Assembly: GCA_000424365.1 (NCBI GenBank) | Contig: AUJT01000002.1 | Span: 1 to 64,000 of the forward strand | Origin: Lachnospiraceae bacterium NK4A144 | GTDB lineage: Bacteria; Bacillota; Clostridia; Lachnospirales; Lachnospiraceae | DNA length: 64,000 nt | Direction of reading: 5' to 3' | Shown here: piece by piece, positions 53,278 to 62,437 of the stretch | Layout of the letters: each line of letters opens with the position of its first letter | Position numbering within the stretch: the stretch's first letter is position 1 | Notes under the pieces: generated by a model | The model's input: the letters and a program-made list of their open reading frames with translations, nothing else | What the model was told of the DNA's origin: nothing | Database searches by the model: none | Position numbers and translations under genes: made by a program

Positions 53278-54267
53278 TCAAAACATCAGATTTCTCATGC
53301 GATATACAAGTGAACAGAGCCTATATTTAAATAACACATAAAATAATTTCTGCCGCGGCCTTAACAGCTTAAACCGTATCGTTTTAAGTGTGTCCTCTGT
53401 AAACTTATCCTCTCTTATACTTTTTATTTCCGTAACAGAGCTTTTCTCTCCATCAAGCAGATATGCGTTTGTTATCGATACATAAAGGGTATAAAATGCC
53501 GAGCCCATAAGTCTCACATCATTATCTATCTTGTGCTCTCTAAAATAATCGCATACTATTCCATGTCTTTTCTTCAGCATGTCAAACATGCCTTTTCTGT
53601 ATCTTCTCGTAAGAGACTCAGAATTATCCCTGTAATACACAAGCTTGTCTTTTATAAATACAATTTTTTTCGCATTCTCTGCGATATACATCTGAAAAAT
53701 ATCGTCTTCTGTGTAGACCTCTCTCTCGGATATAAAACACTTTTCTGTAAGGCACTCTCGCCTGTAAAGCCTGCCCCAGACATATCCCGGATAATTATCA
53801 TATCCCTCTGCATAGACTTTTCCGATTATAGGAAGAACATACTTATCTATGATATCTCTGTCTATGATTCTGTCCGGCATCTCGTAGGTATGCTCTATAA
53901 TAGTGCCGTTATCGTCTCTGTAATGCCCGCAAACGCTCACATCAGCGTCATTCTTCCCGATAGCCTCATAAAGCTTCGAAACAAACCCAGGTGCAACATA
54001 GTCATCACTATCTACAAAACAAACATATTCACCTGTAGAAACGTCAAATCCGGCTTTTCTGGCGCTTGTAAGACCACCGTTTGGCTTATGGATTACTTTT
54101 ACTCTCGGATCACTCTTATACTCATCACAAAGCGCAGGGCTTGCGTCCTTTGATCCGTCATCTACAATGATGCACTCTATATCCTTGTACGTTCCGTTAA
54201 GGATACTGTCTACGCATTTTTTCAGATATTTTTCCTGATTATATACAGGCACGATAACACTTACCAT
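53278..54267 (-). CDS. GT2-family glycosyltransferase
   Basis: Encodes 329 residues from the ATG at 54267. AAAGGA is 9 bases away from this codon but only touches the ATG at 54276, so the inner start is preferred. Val-Ser-Val-Ile-Val-Pro-Val-Tyr-Asn-Gln opens the protein. Val-Asp-Asp-Gly-Ser-Lys-Asp and Phe-Val-Asp-Ser-Asp-Asp-Tyr (about 88-94) form the nucleotide-sugar site. No membrane helix. It is directly upstream of the pyruvyltransferase (ends 18 bp before its ATG) and should act in the same polymer pathway. Confidence 0.9.
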   Translation of the reverse strand: MVSVIVPVYNQEKYLKKCVDSILNGTYKDIECIIVDDGSKDASPALCDEYKSDPRVKVIHKPNGGLTSARKAGFDVSTGEYVCFVDSDDYVAPGFVSKLYEAIGKNDADVSVCGHYRDDNGTIIEHTYEMPDRIIDRDIIDKYVLPIIGKVYAEGYDNYPGYVWGRLYRRECLTEKCFISEREVYTEDDIFQMYIAENAKKIVFIKDKLVYYRDNSESLTRRYRKGMFDMLKKRHGIVCDYFREHKIDNDVRLMGSAFYTLYVSITNAYLLDGEKSSVTEIKSIREDKFTEDTLKTIRFKLLRPRQKLFYVLFKYRLCSLVYRMRNLMF

Positions 54268-54291
54268 TTCCCTCATTCCTTTATATACTTA

Positions 54292-55230
54292 TCATTTCTT
54301 GAGTAAAACATAGAGACTTGGAAGATAATAGAAAAACGCAAAGAACTTATCTTTTTTCAGGCTGCTGCTCTCTCTGTAAAGCTCTCTGTATCGTTTATAA
54401 ACCTGTTTCAGTTCTCCAAGAGAAATGATACCGCCCTTTTTTTTCGCGAGATCCACGATCCAGTACATATATGTTCGCCGCGGATAAGAACTTAATTCAG
54501 GATATTTCTCATCAATATATCTTATCTCGCGCTCCAGCACCCAGAATACGTCATCATAAAACTTCTGATTTAACCCAAATGTAGAACTGCTCACATTTCC
54601 GCGGAAATAATAGTAAAGCTTTTCACTGCTGAAAACTGACTTCTGTGCTTTATCATAAAGCCTGTATAGCACATCCAGGTCTTCACATATCCTGCCTTCA
54701 GCAAACTCTATTCCATTAAACAATTCCCGCTTAAAAAGCTTTCCCCACATTACAACATACAGTTCATCCTTTACCATATGGATATTTCGTATCATCTGTA
54801 TATTGTCCATGGAAGTAGTTTCTGTTTTTCCCTTATTATCAGTGAATTCTGCCTTTTCTCCTGTAAAGGTCAGATAATCCACCATGGAAATATCTGCGGT
54901 GTTTCCTTCAGCAAGGCTATAAAGCTTTTCCACCATGTCAGGTGCAATGTAGTCATCAGAATCCACAAAGCAGTAATAATCTCCCGAAGCTATTTTTAAT
55001 GCGTTGTTTCTTGCCGCAGACTGCCCTGCATTTTTCTGATGAATGACCCTGATCCTTGAATCCTCAGACGCATATTCATCGCAGATCTTCCCTGCGTTAT
55101 CAGGGCTTCCATCGTCCACAAGCAGTATTTCAAGTTCCTTATATGTCTGACCGAGAAGGCTCTCCACACACCGCACAATATACTTCTCAGTTTTATAAAC
55201 CGGAACTATAACAGAAACTGTTTTACTCAT
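54292..55230 (-). CDS. GT2-family glycosyltransferase
   Basis: Encodes 312 residues. Val-Ser-Val-Ile-Val-Pro-Val-Tyr-Lys-Thr start; Val-Asp-Asp-Gly-Ser-Pro-Asp (about 38-44); Cys-Phe-Val-Asp-Ser-Asp-Asp-Tyr (about 88-95). Soluble. GAGGGA just before the ATG lies within the T-run of the terminator that follows the GtrB-like gene, so this gene may be made both by read-through and from its own start. It heads a run with the next GT2, pyruvyltransferase, FrhB-like and ferredoxin genes. Confidence 0.9.
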   Translation of the reverse strand: MSKTVSVIVPVYKTEKYIVRCVESLLGQTYKELEILLVDDGSPDNAGKICDEYASEDSRIRVIHQKNAGQSAARNNALKIASGDYYCFVDSDDYIAPDMVEKLYSLAEGNTADISMVDYLTFTGEKAEFTDNKGKTETTSMDNIQMIRNIHMVKDELYVVMWGKLFKRELFNGIEFAEGRICEDLDVLYRLYDKAQKSVFSSEKLYYYFRGNVSSSTFGLNQKFYDDVFWVLEREIRYIDEKYPELSSYPRRTYMYWIVDLAKKKGGIISLGELKQVYKRYRELYRESSSLKKDKFFAFFYYLPSLYVLLKK

Positions 55231-55238
55231 TCTTCCCT

Positions 55239-55270
55239 CAAAAAAGCGAGGCAGCCCTCGCTGTCTCGCT
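55239..55270 (-). terminator. Terminator after the GtrB-like gene
   Basis: On the minus strand AGCGAG / CTCGCT with CAGC / GCTG inside forms the stem, followed by T6 that runs into the next gene's ribosome binding site. Confidence 0.7.
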
Positions 55271-55327
55271 ATTCACATTTATATATATATGATGTCACGA
55301 CTCGCGGAGCGTTTAACTCCGACTGAG

Positions 55328-56260
55328 TTAGAATTCTTCCCCAACCAGATAAATCGGTCTCTTCTTCACTTCCAGATAAGTCTTACTGAGATACTGTCCT
55401 ACAATTCCAAGACAGAAGAGCTGAACACCGCTTATAAGAGAAATGATGCACACTAAAGACGGCCATCCGCTTGTAGGATCCCCAAGCACCAATGTACGCA
55501 CAATGATAGTGAGTATCAGCACACATGCAAGGACGCAGAAAAGACATCCGAGAATAGACGCGAATGCAAGCGGCACAGTAGTAAATGCAATGATACCATC
55601 AATAGCATAGAGGAAAAGCTTCCAGAAAGACCACTTTGTTTCACCTTTCTTTCGCTCTACATTCTCAAATTCCATCCACTTTGTACGGAATCCAACCCAG
55701 CCAAATATACCTTTGGAGAAACGGTTGTACTCTCCCATTGAAAGGATCGCATCTACAAACTTTCTGCTCATCAGTCTGTAATCACGTGCGCCGTCTACGA
55801 TGTCAGCATTTGACATCTTATTGATCAGAGAATAGAACTGACGGGCAAAGAATGAACGGATAGGCGGTTCACCCTTTCTGTCAACACGTCTGGTAGCAAC
55901 CGAGTCATACTCTCCAGATTCAAGATATCCGTACATCTCCGGTAACAATGCCGGCGGATCCTGAAGATCTGCATCCATCATTACTGCAAAGTCGCCCTTT
56001 GCATGCTTAAGTCCTGCATAAATTCCGGCTTCTTTTCCGAAATTTCTGGAAAAACTTACGAGATGGACTCTCGGATCTGTCTCGTGAAGTTTTTTCACTT
56101 CCGAAACAGTTCCATCCTTTGAACCATCATCTATATAAATAACTTCAAATTCAATGTCTTTCTGCTTAAAGAAGTTCTCTGTCTTCATAAGCTCATCATA
56201 AAAATCCCTAACATTCTCTTCTTCATTGTAGCAGGGTACGATCACACTTAAGAGTTTCAT
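55328..56260 (-). CDS. GtrB/DPM1-like polyprenyl-phosphate glycosyltransferase
   Basis: Encodes 310 residues from the ATG at 56260, preceded by AGAGGAAAAGG. An ATG at 56323 lacks a site. The GT2 domain has Val-Ile-Val-Pro-Cys-Tyr-Asn-Glu-Glu-Glu, Ile-Asp-Asp-Gly-Ser-Lys-Asp-Gly-Thr and Met-Asp-Ala-Asp-Leu-Gln-Asp-Pro-Pro (about 93-101). Two membrane helices (about 230-300) complete the GtrB architecture. It should load a hexose onto undecaprenyl phosphate, the donor used by GT-C enzymes such as those at 47126 and 49478. This links the cytoplasmic and outer-face steps of the glycan locus. Confidence 0.93.
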   Translation of the reverse strand: MKLLSVIVPCYNEEENVRDFYDELMKTENFFKQKDIEFEVIYIDDGSKDGTVSEVKKLHETDPRVHLVSFSRNFGKEAGIYAGLKHAKGDFAVMMDADLQDPPALLPEMYGYLESGEYDSVATRRVDRKGEPPIRSFFARQFYSLINKMSNADIVDGARDYRLMSRKFVDAILSMGEYNRFSKGIFGWVGFRTKWMEFENVERKKGETKWSFWKLFLYAIDGIIAFTTVPLAFASILGCLFCVLACVLILTIIVRTLVLGDPTSGWPSLVCIISLISGVQLFCLGIVGQYLSKTYLEVKKRPIYLVGEEF

Positions 56261-56343
56261 CCTTTTCCTCTTTTCATTAAAATCACTATTCTCTACTTTA
56301 CCTTTATATGAGATAAACTTCAAGTATTGCTATTTCTAAATTT

Positions 56344-56475
56344 GTTACTTTTCGCTCGCTTACAGCTCGCTCACGTAACGGATTTTGCTAATTAAATCGC
56401 CTTCGACGATGAGCAAAATCCAATGACCTTTCAACTTTCTTGGTCGTAAACTCCGCAGTAAATGCTCCGTTTACG
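56344..56475. other. Three consecutive small inverted repeats
   Basis: GTTAC / GTAAC (56344-56379), GGATTTTGC / GCAAAATCC (56380-56421, perfect 9 bp) and CGTAAAC / GTTTACG (56445-56475) follow each other between the B2-like protease stop and the GtrB-like start. There is no T-run. The arrangement suggests another small structured repeat element. Confidence 0.5.
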
Positions 56476-56484
56476 TCTGAACAA

Positions 56485-56910
56485 TTACCTAAATTTCGCA
56501 ACAACAGCGAAACCATCGCCATTTCCTCCGGTAAGATAGTAGCTTCCGCATCTAAGCCAGGCATGCGCTTTTAGTTTTCCCTCTTCTTCCATTACACCCA
56601 GATAGATCGTAGATGAAATATTTTTTTCATTCAGAAGTTTACGAAGGGTGAGCGCACGTACGAAACATTTCGCATCCCAGGGCAAATGCTCTGTGATACG
56701 GTTTACATGAAATGCACAAAGTCTCACATATCTACCCATACCTTCCGGGAAATCATATGTCGATTCCTCTCCCCTGATTCCAAATTTTTTTTGAAGCTTT
56801 TTCATCGGCACTTTCATTACCAAAAAACGATAATAAAATGAGTAAATATAAGCTTTTATTGTAAGTCCTTTTTCACCGTTTTTCGTCAAAAAGCTGTAAA
56901 AATCTATCAT
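56485..56910 (-). CDS. Lasso-peptide B2-type leader protease (Transglut_core3)
   Basis: Encodes 141 residues, a normal size for stand-alone B2 proteins. The cysteine-protease triad is readable: Cys82 in Trp-Asp-Ala-Lys-Cys-Phe-Val-Arg-Ala-Leu-Thr-Leu-Arg, His116 in Lys-Ala-His-Ala-Trp, and Asp132 in Gly-Asn-Gly-Asp-Gly. In the family it cuts the leader before Gly1 of the core, guided by the separate PqqD-type protein. No other RiPP gene is adjacent: the precursor is 14.7 kb away and the neighbours are glycosyltransferases. Cytoplasmic, no signal peptide. Confidence 0.85.
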   Translation of the reverse strand: MIDFYSFLTKNGEKGLTIKAYIYSFYYRFLVMKVPMKKLQKKFGIRGEESTYDFPEGMGRYVRLCAFHVNRITEHLPWDAKCFVRALTLRKLLNEKNISSTIYLGVMEEEGKLKAHAWLRCGSYYLTGGNGDGFAVVAKFR

Positions 56911-56976
56911 AAACCCTTCCTCGTCAGTTTTTATTTTTTCTGAGCTATGATATGCTATATTAGTTATAGAAATGAT

Positions 56977-57015
56977 ATGATGTTAGGACAAAAGTCCTTT
57001 TGACCCTGTCATCAT
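56977..57015. repeat. 39-bp hairpin element of the dispersed palindromic family
   Basis: ATGATGTTAGGACAAAAG and CTTTTGACCCTGTCATCAT form an imperfect hairpin with a 2-base loop. The right arm is identical to 12116-12134 and near-identical to the tips of the elements at 32218 and 34123. It lies in the divergent gap between the B2-like and GT2 genes. Confidence 0.6.
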
Positions 57016-57055
57016 AATATTCTTAAATCCTTTGAAAAGGAGTTCTTTCACGTAT

Positions 57056-58009
57056 ATGAAAGTCAGTATCATTGTTCCCGTTTATAATGTCGAAGACTAT
57101 CTGCCAAAGTGTCTTGACTCACTTATCAGTCAGACACTTAATGATATAGAGATCATTGCCGTTAATGACGGAGCAACCGATTCATCACCGGAAATCCTTA
57201 GGCATTACGCTGAGCAGGATTCCCGTATAATCGTTCTTGATAAGCCTAACGGTGGTCTCTCTGATGCCCGTAACTACGGTATTCCATATGCTACCGGAGA
57301 CTATATCGGTTTCATCGACTCTGACGACTTCGTTGATTCGGAGATGTATGAAGTCATGAGCAATAAAGCGGATGAAACACATGCTGATATAGTTGAATGT
57401 AATCTGCACCACACCTGGAATGATCACGAAGATACCGAAATCGGTCCGCATATTACCGACCGCAAAGAAATGCTAATGACAGGTCGTTCTGTTGTATGGA
57501 ACAAAATTTACAACCACAAATGGCTGCTTTCTACAGGTGCATTGTTCCCAAAGGGATTTATCTACGAAGATGTTGAATTCTTCTCAAAGATCGTTCCCTT
57601 CATTAACCGCATAGACTATGTAGAACCGGCATTCTGTCACTACGTACAGAGAAATACTTCCATCAATAATTATCAAACCTTAAAGACTCTGCAGATTTTG
57701 GATATTTTGGATCACATTGTTGATTTCTATAAATCTAATGGATTTTACGATGAATACCGCGATGCTTTGGAGTTTTTAGCTACACGCATCCTCCTTTGCA
57801 GCTCTCTGTCAAGGATGTCACGCATCCCAGCTCCGGCAGACCGTAATGAAGCAGTCACCAAAAACTGGAATAAACTTAACGAGCTTTTCCCCGAGTGGAA
57901 AAATAATAAATATCTCAAGACATTTCAGGGGCGAAACGGTCGCTTCATGCGTGCCATGAATCCTGTGACCTATCCACTTGCAGCATGGCTGCTATCACTT
58001 AGAAAATAA
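57056..58009 (+). CDS. GT2-family glycosyltransferase
   Basis: Encodes 317 residues from the ATG at 57056. AAGGAG lies a rather long 13 bases upstream; a TTG at 57032 is the alternative start. Lys-Val-Ser-Ile-Ile-Val-Pro-Val-Tyr-Asn-Val opens it. Asn-Asp-Gly-Ala-Thr-Asp (Ala in place of the usual Ser) and Phe-Ile-Asp-Ser-Asp-Asp-Phe (about 85-91) form the donor site. It is the only glycosyltransferase gene here on the plus strand, with its own terminator. Specificity unknown. Confidence 0.9.
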   Translation: MKVSIIVPVYNVEDYLPKCLDSLISQTLNDIEIIAVNDGATDSSPEILRHYAEQDSRIIVLDKPNGGLSDARNYGIPYATGDYIGFIDSDDFVDSEMYEVMSNKADETHADIVECNLHHTWNDHEDTEIGPHITDRKEMLMTGRSVVWNKIYNHKWLLSTGALFPKGFIYEDVEFFSKIVPFINRIDYVEPAFCHYVQRNTSINNYQTLKTLQILDILDHIVDFYKSNGFYDEYRDALEFLATRILLCSSLSRMSRIPAPADRNEAVTKNWNKLNELFPEWKNNKYLKTFQGRNGRFMRAMNPVTYPLAAWLLSLRK

Positions 58010-58015
58010 AGAGTT

Positions 58016-58050
58016 TCAGCTGTCTTTTATGACAGCTGATTTCTTTTTAT
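58016..58050 (+). terminator. Terminator between convergent GT2 and nucleotidyltransferase genes
   Basis: TCAGCTGTC / GACAGCTGA, a perfect 9-bp stem with 6-base loop, is followed by TTTCTTTTT. Confidence 0.88.
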
Positions 58051-58067
58051 ATTTTTCTTTATACTTT

Positions 58068-59375
58068 TTACCTTATCTCATCAAGTCCAAGCAGTTTCAC
58101 CATATACATTCTCTTCTCAGCAACATTAACCTTCTCGGCCGGATTATAGTAGTTTTTCTTATGAACAAAGTAATTGATGATAAACTTAAATCCTCTGTGA
58201 ATCCATGCGACCGGAAGAAGTACAGGATATTTTCTTGCATAGGAATATGTATATGGCATACTTTCACGATTAGGGAATATCATCTCGATCTTTCGCTTGA
58301 ATTTTGAACCTTCTACCTTGGCTTCTCCGAGGAAGTATGCTTCCATGGCACCTAGTATCTGCCATTTTGCATCTCTGTCCATACCGTCACCTACACTAAA
58401 CATATCTTCAAGAAATTCATCGAGATCTTCATCAATTATCTCTCTCTTATTAGGGAATATATCTCCTCTCATTCCGAGATGCTTTTCACAAATAGTAAAG
58501 AAACACGTTACAAAACGATGATATCCAAGCCTGTCTATCTTTTCCCAGAAGCTTTTCTTATCTATCTTGTCGAGGTGCTTATTTACAAATAATGTAATAT
58601 CTACCAGATATCGGATTCCCACACCCTCAAGTGAAAAGTGCTTGATAATATGGAACAATTGATACACCAGATGTTCCTCATATCCCAAGGTTGTAACCTC
58701 CTGCCCGCACGCATTTGTACGGATCAAGGAATTTCTGTCCGTCAGTTTCATCGAATCCAGTATATCAATTCTGCGTCCCTTGTAATCCTCCCAAAGCCTC
58801 GTATGCAGCTCGATCATATGCTGCACAGGTCCTCTTAGACGATATACCTGCACCTGCTCCTTGCTGTCGACTTCGTCTTTTACATAGCCCATCCTTTGAA
58901 ACAGCTTTTCTGCAGGTTCTCTATCTTCTTCATATACAAAGATATCTGTATCACATCCGGGACGCTCACTAAACTGTGGATAAAGGTCTGAGAGAAGCAT
59001 TCCCTTAAAGAAAACGAATGTCATGCCTTCTTTTTCTGCTTCAGCCTTAACCCTGGCTATCTGAACATTTTTTTGAAGCTCTGAGAACATTGATATTTTT
59101 GTGAACTGTCCCCAGCCCTCAAGCATCTCAATATCATCTATATCATAATTTTCAACACAATATTTCACTACCGGATATATAAGAGACGCTATCTTATTGG
59201 ACCTTGCTATTCCAAAGAAAGCCCTCCAATCCATAACCTCAAACACATCTTTTAGTTTGTCGTCAGGTTCTGTCTTTGTGATCGCACATTTCACAATATA
59301 AAGATATAATTCTCTAAGCCTCTTATCACGGAGACCTCTCTCCATTACTTTCCTAACTTCTTTATCCCTAATCAT
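58068..59375 (-). CDS. Uncharacterised nucleotidyltransferase (NTP_transf_5 type)
   Basis: Encodes 435 residues. AGGAGAG lies 9 bases before the ATG. The family signature Phe-Phe-Lys-Gly-Met-Leu-Leu-x-Asp-Leu-Tyr-Pro and Arg-x-x-x-Asp-Thr-Asp-Ile-Phe-Val (about 125-150) gives a minimal nucleotidyltransferase site. The rest is helical. Such proteins are frequent companions of lasso clusters in Firmicutes, often beside B2 proteins and kinases, with no proven reaction that I know. Here it is 1.2 kb from the B2-like gene on the same strand, but a plus-strand GT2 gene stands between them. Confidence 0.82.
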   Translation of the reverse strand: MIRDKEVRKVMERGLRDKRLRELYLYIVKCAITKTEPDDKLKDVFEVMDWRAFFGIARSNKIASLIYPVVKYCVENYDIDDIEMLEGWGQFTKISMFSELQKNVQIARVKAEAEKEGMTFVFFKGMLLSDLYPQFSERPGCDTDIFVYEEDREPAEKLFQRMGYVKDEVDSKEQVQVYRLRGPVQHMIELHTRLWEDYKGRRIDILDSMKLTDRNSLIRTNACGQEVTTLGYEEHLVYQLFHIIKHFSLEGVGIRYLVDITLFVNKHLDKIDKKSFWEKIDRLGYHRFVTCFFTICEKHLGMRGDIFPNKREIIDEDLDEFLEDMFSVGDGMDRDAKWQILGAMEAYFLGEAKVEGSKFKRKIEMIFPNRESMPYTYSYARKYPVLLPVAWIHRGFKFIINYFVHKKNYYNPAEKVNVAEKRMYMVKLLGLDEIR

Positions 59376-59406
59376 TAAATAATTCTCTCCTGATCAATAG
59401 AAATGA

Positions 59407-60351
59407 TCAAATTCTTTTTATATACGCCAAATACCAGTATTTCAAAATCTTTTTTGTTGAAAATGTTCTGGTCGGCTTTAGATACCTTACTGCCTCTCTC
59501 AAAAAACTAAAGTATGGTATCATTTTTTCGCGGTATTCAATGCCTTCTTTTTTCATATTTCCTATGTTACACCAAATCCAATACATATAGGCATCCAAGG
59601 ATATTTCTGTTAACCGCTGCTTTTTCATTTCATGAAAATACTGTATCTGCTGCCTTTTGGCTTCTATATGGTTTAGCATTTTCAGATTGTATTTTTCTCG
59701 AGTGATCGAATTTTTCCGTATACGATACGCATATAGCTTCGCATCGGTAAATACGGTACATTTTGAGCGGTCAAGAATTCTGTAATAAACATAATCATCT
59801 TCAAAAACCTTTCCCTCCGGATAAAATAGACCATCAAAAAGTTCAGTTTTATAGAGTTTATTTGTAGGTGAGACAAGTTTCATTGAATCATCTACGAATT
59901 TTTCCTCATACTGCGACGTATCTGTATAAACTTCTATCTGTGCTGTTTCCTTCGTTTCTGAAAGATCGATTTCCTTCTCTCCGTCATTAAAAAGATGAAA
60001 ACTACATATAGCAAGATCCGCATTTTTCTCCTTTATACACTGATACATACTTGCCAAATAATCTGTACGAATCATGTCATCAGAATCCACAAAGCAAAAA
60101 TACGGACTTCTAATCGCCGCAAGACCTTTATTTCGTGCTAACGAAACGCCTCCGTTTTTCTGATGTATTACCTCTATTCTTTCGTCTTCACTCGAAAGCC
60201 TGTCACATATTTCTCCGCTTCTATCCGTAGAACCGTCGTCGATCACTACTAATCGAAAATCTTTGAAAGTCTGCGCCTGAATGCTCTTTATACAATCTTC
60301 TATATAATCTTCGTTATTGTAAACAGTTACTATTACATCTATCTCCGCCAT
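59407..60351 (-). CDS. GT2-family glycosyltransferase, tandem paralogue 1
   Basis: Encodes 314 residues. Asp-Val-Ile-Val-Thr-Val-Tyr-Asn-Asn start, Asp-Asp-Gly-Ser-Thr-Asp (about 37-42) and Phe-Val-Asp-Ser-Asp-Asp-Met DxD site. The last 110 residues are nearly the same as in the next gene (shared Glu-Lys-Tyr-Asn-Leu-Lys-Met-Leu-Asn-His-Ile-Glu-Ala-Lys and Lys-Tyr-Trp-Tyr-Leu-Ala-Tyr-Ile-Lys ends). The two have equal length and stand 25 bp apart: a recent tandem duplication. They may act one after the other on the same glycan. Confidence 0.9.
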   Translation of the reverse strand: MAEIDVIVTVYNNEDYIEDCIKSIQAQTFKDFRLVVIDDGSTDRSGEICDRLSSEDERIEVIHQKNGGVSLARNKGLAAIRSPYFCFVDSDDMIRTDYLASMYQCIKEKNADLAICSFHLFNDGEKEIDLSETKETAQIEVYTDTSQYEEKFVDDSMKLVSPTNKLYKTELFDGLFYPEGKVFEDDYVYYRILDRSKCTVFTDAKLYAYRIRKNSITREKYNLKMLNHIEAKRQQIQYFHEMKKQRLTEISLDAYMYWIWCNIGNMKKEGIEYREKMIPYFSFLREAVRYLKPTRTFSTKKILKYWYLAYIKRI

Positions 60352-60376
60352 AACCCAGCCCCCACATCCTTCATCT

Positions 60377-61321
60377 TCAGATCTGTTTGATATATGCCAA
60401 ATACCAGTATTTTAATAACTTTTTTACAGAAAATGTCTTTGTTGGTCTTAAATACAGCACAGCTTCTCTTAGAAATTTGAAATATGGTTTCATTATTTCA
60501 CGATAAGACATACCTTCTTTTTTCATGTTCTCTATATTCCACCAAATCCAGTGCATATAAGCATCCAAAGATATTTCTGTTAGCCTCTGCTTCTTCATTT
60601 TATGAAAATACTGTATTTGCTGACCTTTAGCTTCTATATGATTTAGCATTTTCAGATTGTATTTTTCATGCGAGATCGATCCACTCTGAATACGGTACTC
60701 ATAGAGTTTTGCATCGGTGAATACCGTTTTTTTTGAACGATCAAGAATTTTGTAGTACACATAATCATCCTCATAAACTTTTCCTTCAGGAAAATAAATG
60801 TTATGAAATAACTCTGTTCTATAAAGCTTATTCCATACACACACCATCTTTATGGCATTATCATTAATAGAATCAGCATATTCAGATATATCTGTATAAA
60901 CTTTAATATCTTGATCACCAAAAGCCCCAGAAAGCTCCCCCATCGGTCCATTGTCACCAAAAGTATGATAGCCGCATACAACCAGCTCTGCATCCCATTT
61001 CGTTATCAATTCATACATATGCTTCAGATAATCTATATGTATCACATCATCCGAATCGATAAAGCAGATATATTGACTGCTGCTCACCTTTAAACCTGCA
61101 TTTCTCGCTACAGAAAGACCACCATTCAGCTGGTGAATGACCTCTATTCTTTTATCATTTTGGGCCATTTCATCACAAATATCACCACAGTTGTCTGTCG
61201 AACCATCATCAACCAGTATCAGCCTAAAATCACTAAATGACTGCGACTGAATACTATAAATGCACTGTCTAATATATTTTTCTGTATTATAAACAGGAAC
61301 AATAATATCTATCTTTGCCAT
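60377..61321 (-). CDS. GT2-family glycosyltransferase, tandem paralogue 2
   Basis: Encodes 314 residues. Asp-Ile-Ile-Val-Pro-Val-Tyr-Asn-Thr-Glu start, Val-Asp-Asp-Gly-Ser-Thr-Asp-Asn and Phe-Ile-Asp-Ser-Asp-Asp-Val (about 88-94). Tandem copy of the gene at 59407. The middle regions (about 110-160), where acceptor binding is usual in this family, differ most, suggesting the pair have diverged in acceptor. AGGTAGGGGA precedes the ATG. It follows the GT2 at 61347 by 25 bp in one operon. Confidence 0.9.
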   Translation of the reverse strand: MAKIDIIVPVYNTEKYIRQCIYSIQSQSFSDFRLILVDDGSTDNCGDICDEMAQNDKRIEVIHQLNGGLSVARNAGLKVSSSQYICFIDSDDVIHIDYLKHMYELITKWDAELVVCGYHTFGDNGPMGELSGAFGDQDIKVYTDISEYADSINDNAIKMVCVWNKLYRTELFHNIYFPEGKVYEDDYVYYKILDRSKKTVFTDAKLYEYRIQSGSISHEKYNLKMLNHIEAKGQQIQYFHKMKKQRLTEISLDAYMHWIWWNIENMKKEGMSYREIMKPYFKFLREAVLYLRPTKTFSVKKLLKYWYLAYIKQI

Positions 61322-61346
61322 TCCCCTACCTTTTGTATCCCCATTT

Positions 61347-62354
61347 CTAATATCCCATCTTTTTCATCTTCATCCGTATGTAATACTTCTGAAGCCCCGG
61401 AAAGAAACGATAAATCACATATTTAACTCTTTGACCCTTAGAAAAATCTGGATTTGTAACCGCCTTCATATAGTTTTTTCTATATAGCTTTCGCATTTCC
61501 CTATATATTTCTTTACTATCAGGAAGTTTTTTACATTCACGCATTATCTTTAGAACTGTCGTAAGATACGCTGTATATGCCATTCTTAATAACTGTGGTT
61601 CTTCCTTTTCAGTATAAAAAGATATCTTATCTTCTTGTGTATGAAGGCCATCATAAAGCCTTATCTTGCTTTCATTGCTCCTCGTTGCAGAGCCTTCTGA
61701 ATAAAAATAGTTATAGAGCTTCAGATCAGAAACAGCGACTTTCTTTGCCTCATATAAAACCTTAAAGGTAGTTGCCCCATCTTCATAATAATGATAATTC
61801 TCCGGAAACCTGATCTTTTCCCAAAGCTTTGACTTAAAGAGTTTCCCCCATACCATGCTGTACATTATACGCAGGTCTTCTCGCATAAGCAGCTGCTTTC
61901 CGGTAAGTTCATACTCATTTGCAGACTCAAACTTTATATCTGGAAACAATAACTCTTTCTTCTCAAAAGTATTATTCACAGACACCCATGAAATATCAGC
62001 ATTTCGCCGCTGTAAAAGATCATAAAGAGACTCCAGGTACCTTGGATGCAGATAATCATCACTATCAAGAAAAGCTATATATCCATTGGTAAAATCCAAT
62101 GTATCAAGACCCGTGTTTCTGGCCGCGGCAGCTCCGCCATTTTTCTCATGAAGGATCAGCTCTATACGTTCATCCCTTTCACTCCACTTTCTGCAGACCT
62201 CTCTTGAGCCATCCGAAGAATGATCATCAACAAGGATAAGTTTCCAATTTGACCATGTCTGATCAATAACGCTCTGAACACAGCGGTCAAGAAATTTTTC
62301 CGCATTATAAACCGGAACAATAATCGAAATAACGGCTTCTTCTCTTCTGCACAT
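61347..62354 (-). CDS. GT2-family glycosyltransferase
   Basis: Encodes 335 residues. Ile-Ser-Ile-Ile-Val-Pro-Val-Tyr-Asn-Ala-Glu-Lys-Phe start, Val-Asp-Asp-His-Ser-Ser-Asp-Gly-Ser (Asp-Asp-His rather than Asp-Asp-Gly) and Phe-Leu-Asp-Ser-Asp-Asp-Tyr-Leu (about 92-99). Soluble. GGGGA lies 4 bases before the ATG. It follows the flippase by 83 bp and starts the run of three GT2 genes. Specificity unknown. Confidence 0.9.
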   Translation of the reverse strand: MCRREEAVISIIVPVYNAEKFLDRCVQSVIDQTWSNWKLILVDDHSSDGSREVCRKWSERDERIELILHEKNGGAAAARNTGLDTLDFTNGYIAFLDSDDYLHPRYLESLYDLLQRRNADISWVSVNNTFEKKELLFPDIKFESANEYELTGKQLLMREDLRIMYSMVWGKLFKSKLWEKIRFPENYHYYEDGATTFKVLYEAKKVAVSDLKLYNYFYSEGSATRSNESKIRLYDGLHTQEDKISFYTEKEEPQLLRMAYTAYLTTVLKIMRECKKLPDSKEIYREMRKLYRKNYMKAVTNPDFSKGQRVKYVIYRFFPGLQKYYIRMKMKKMGY

Positions 62355-62437
62355 AATTCCCCATGCATCACACTACAACAATAATATATTTTTCTTATAT
62401 TTCTTAAACTCAAAAGCTTTGAATTACAAATATTCTT

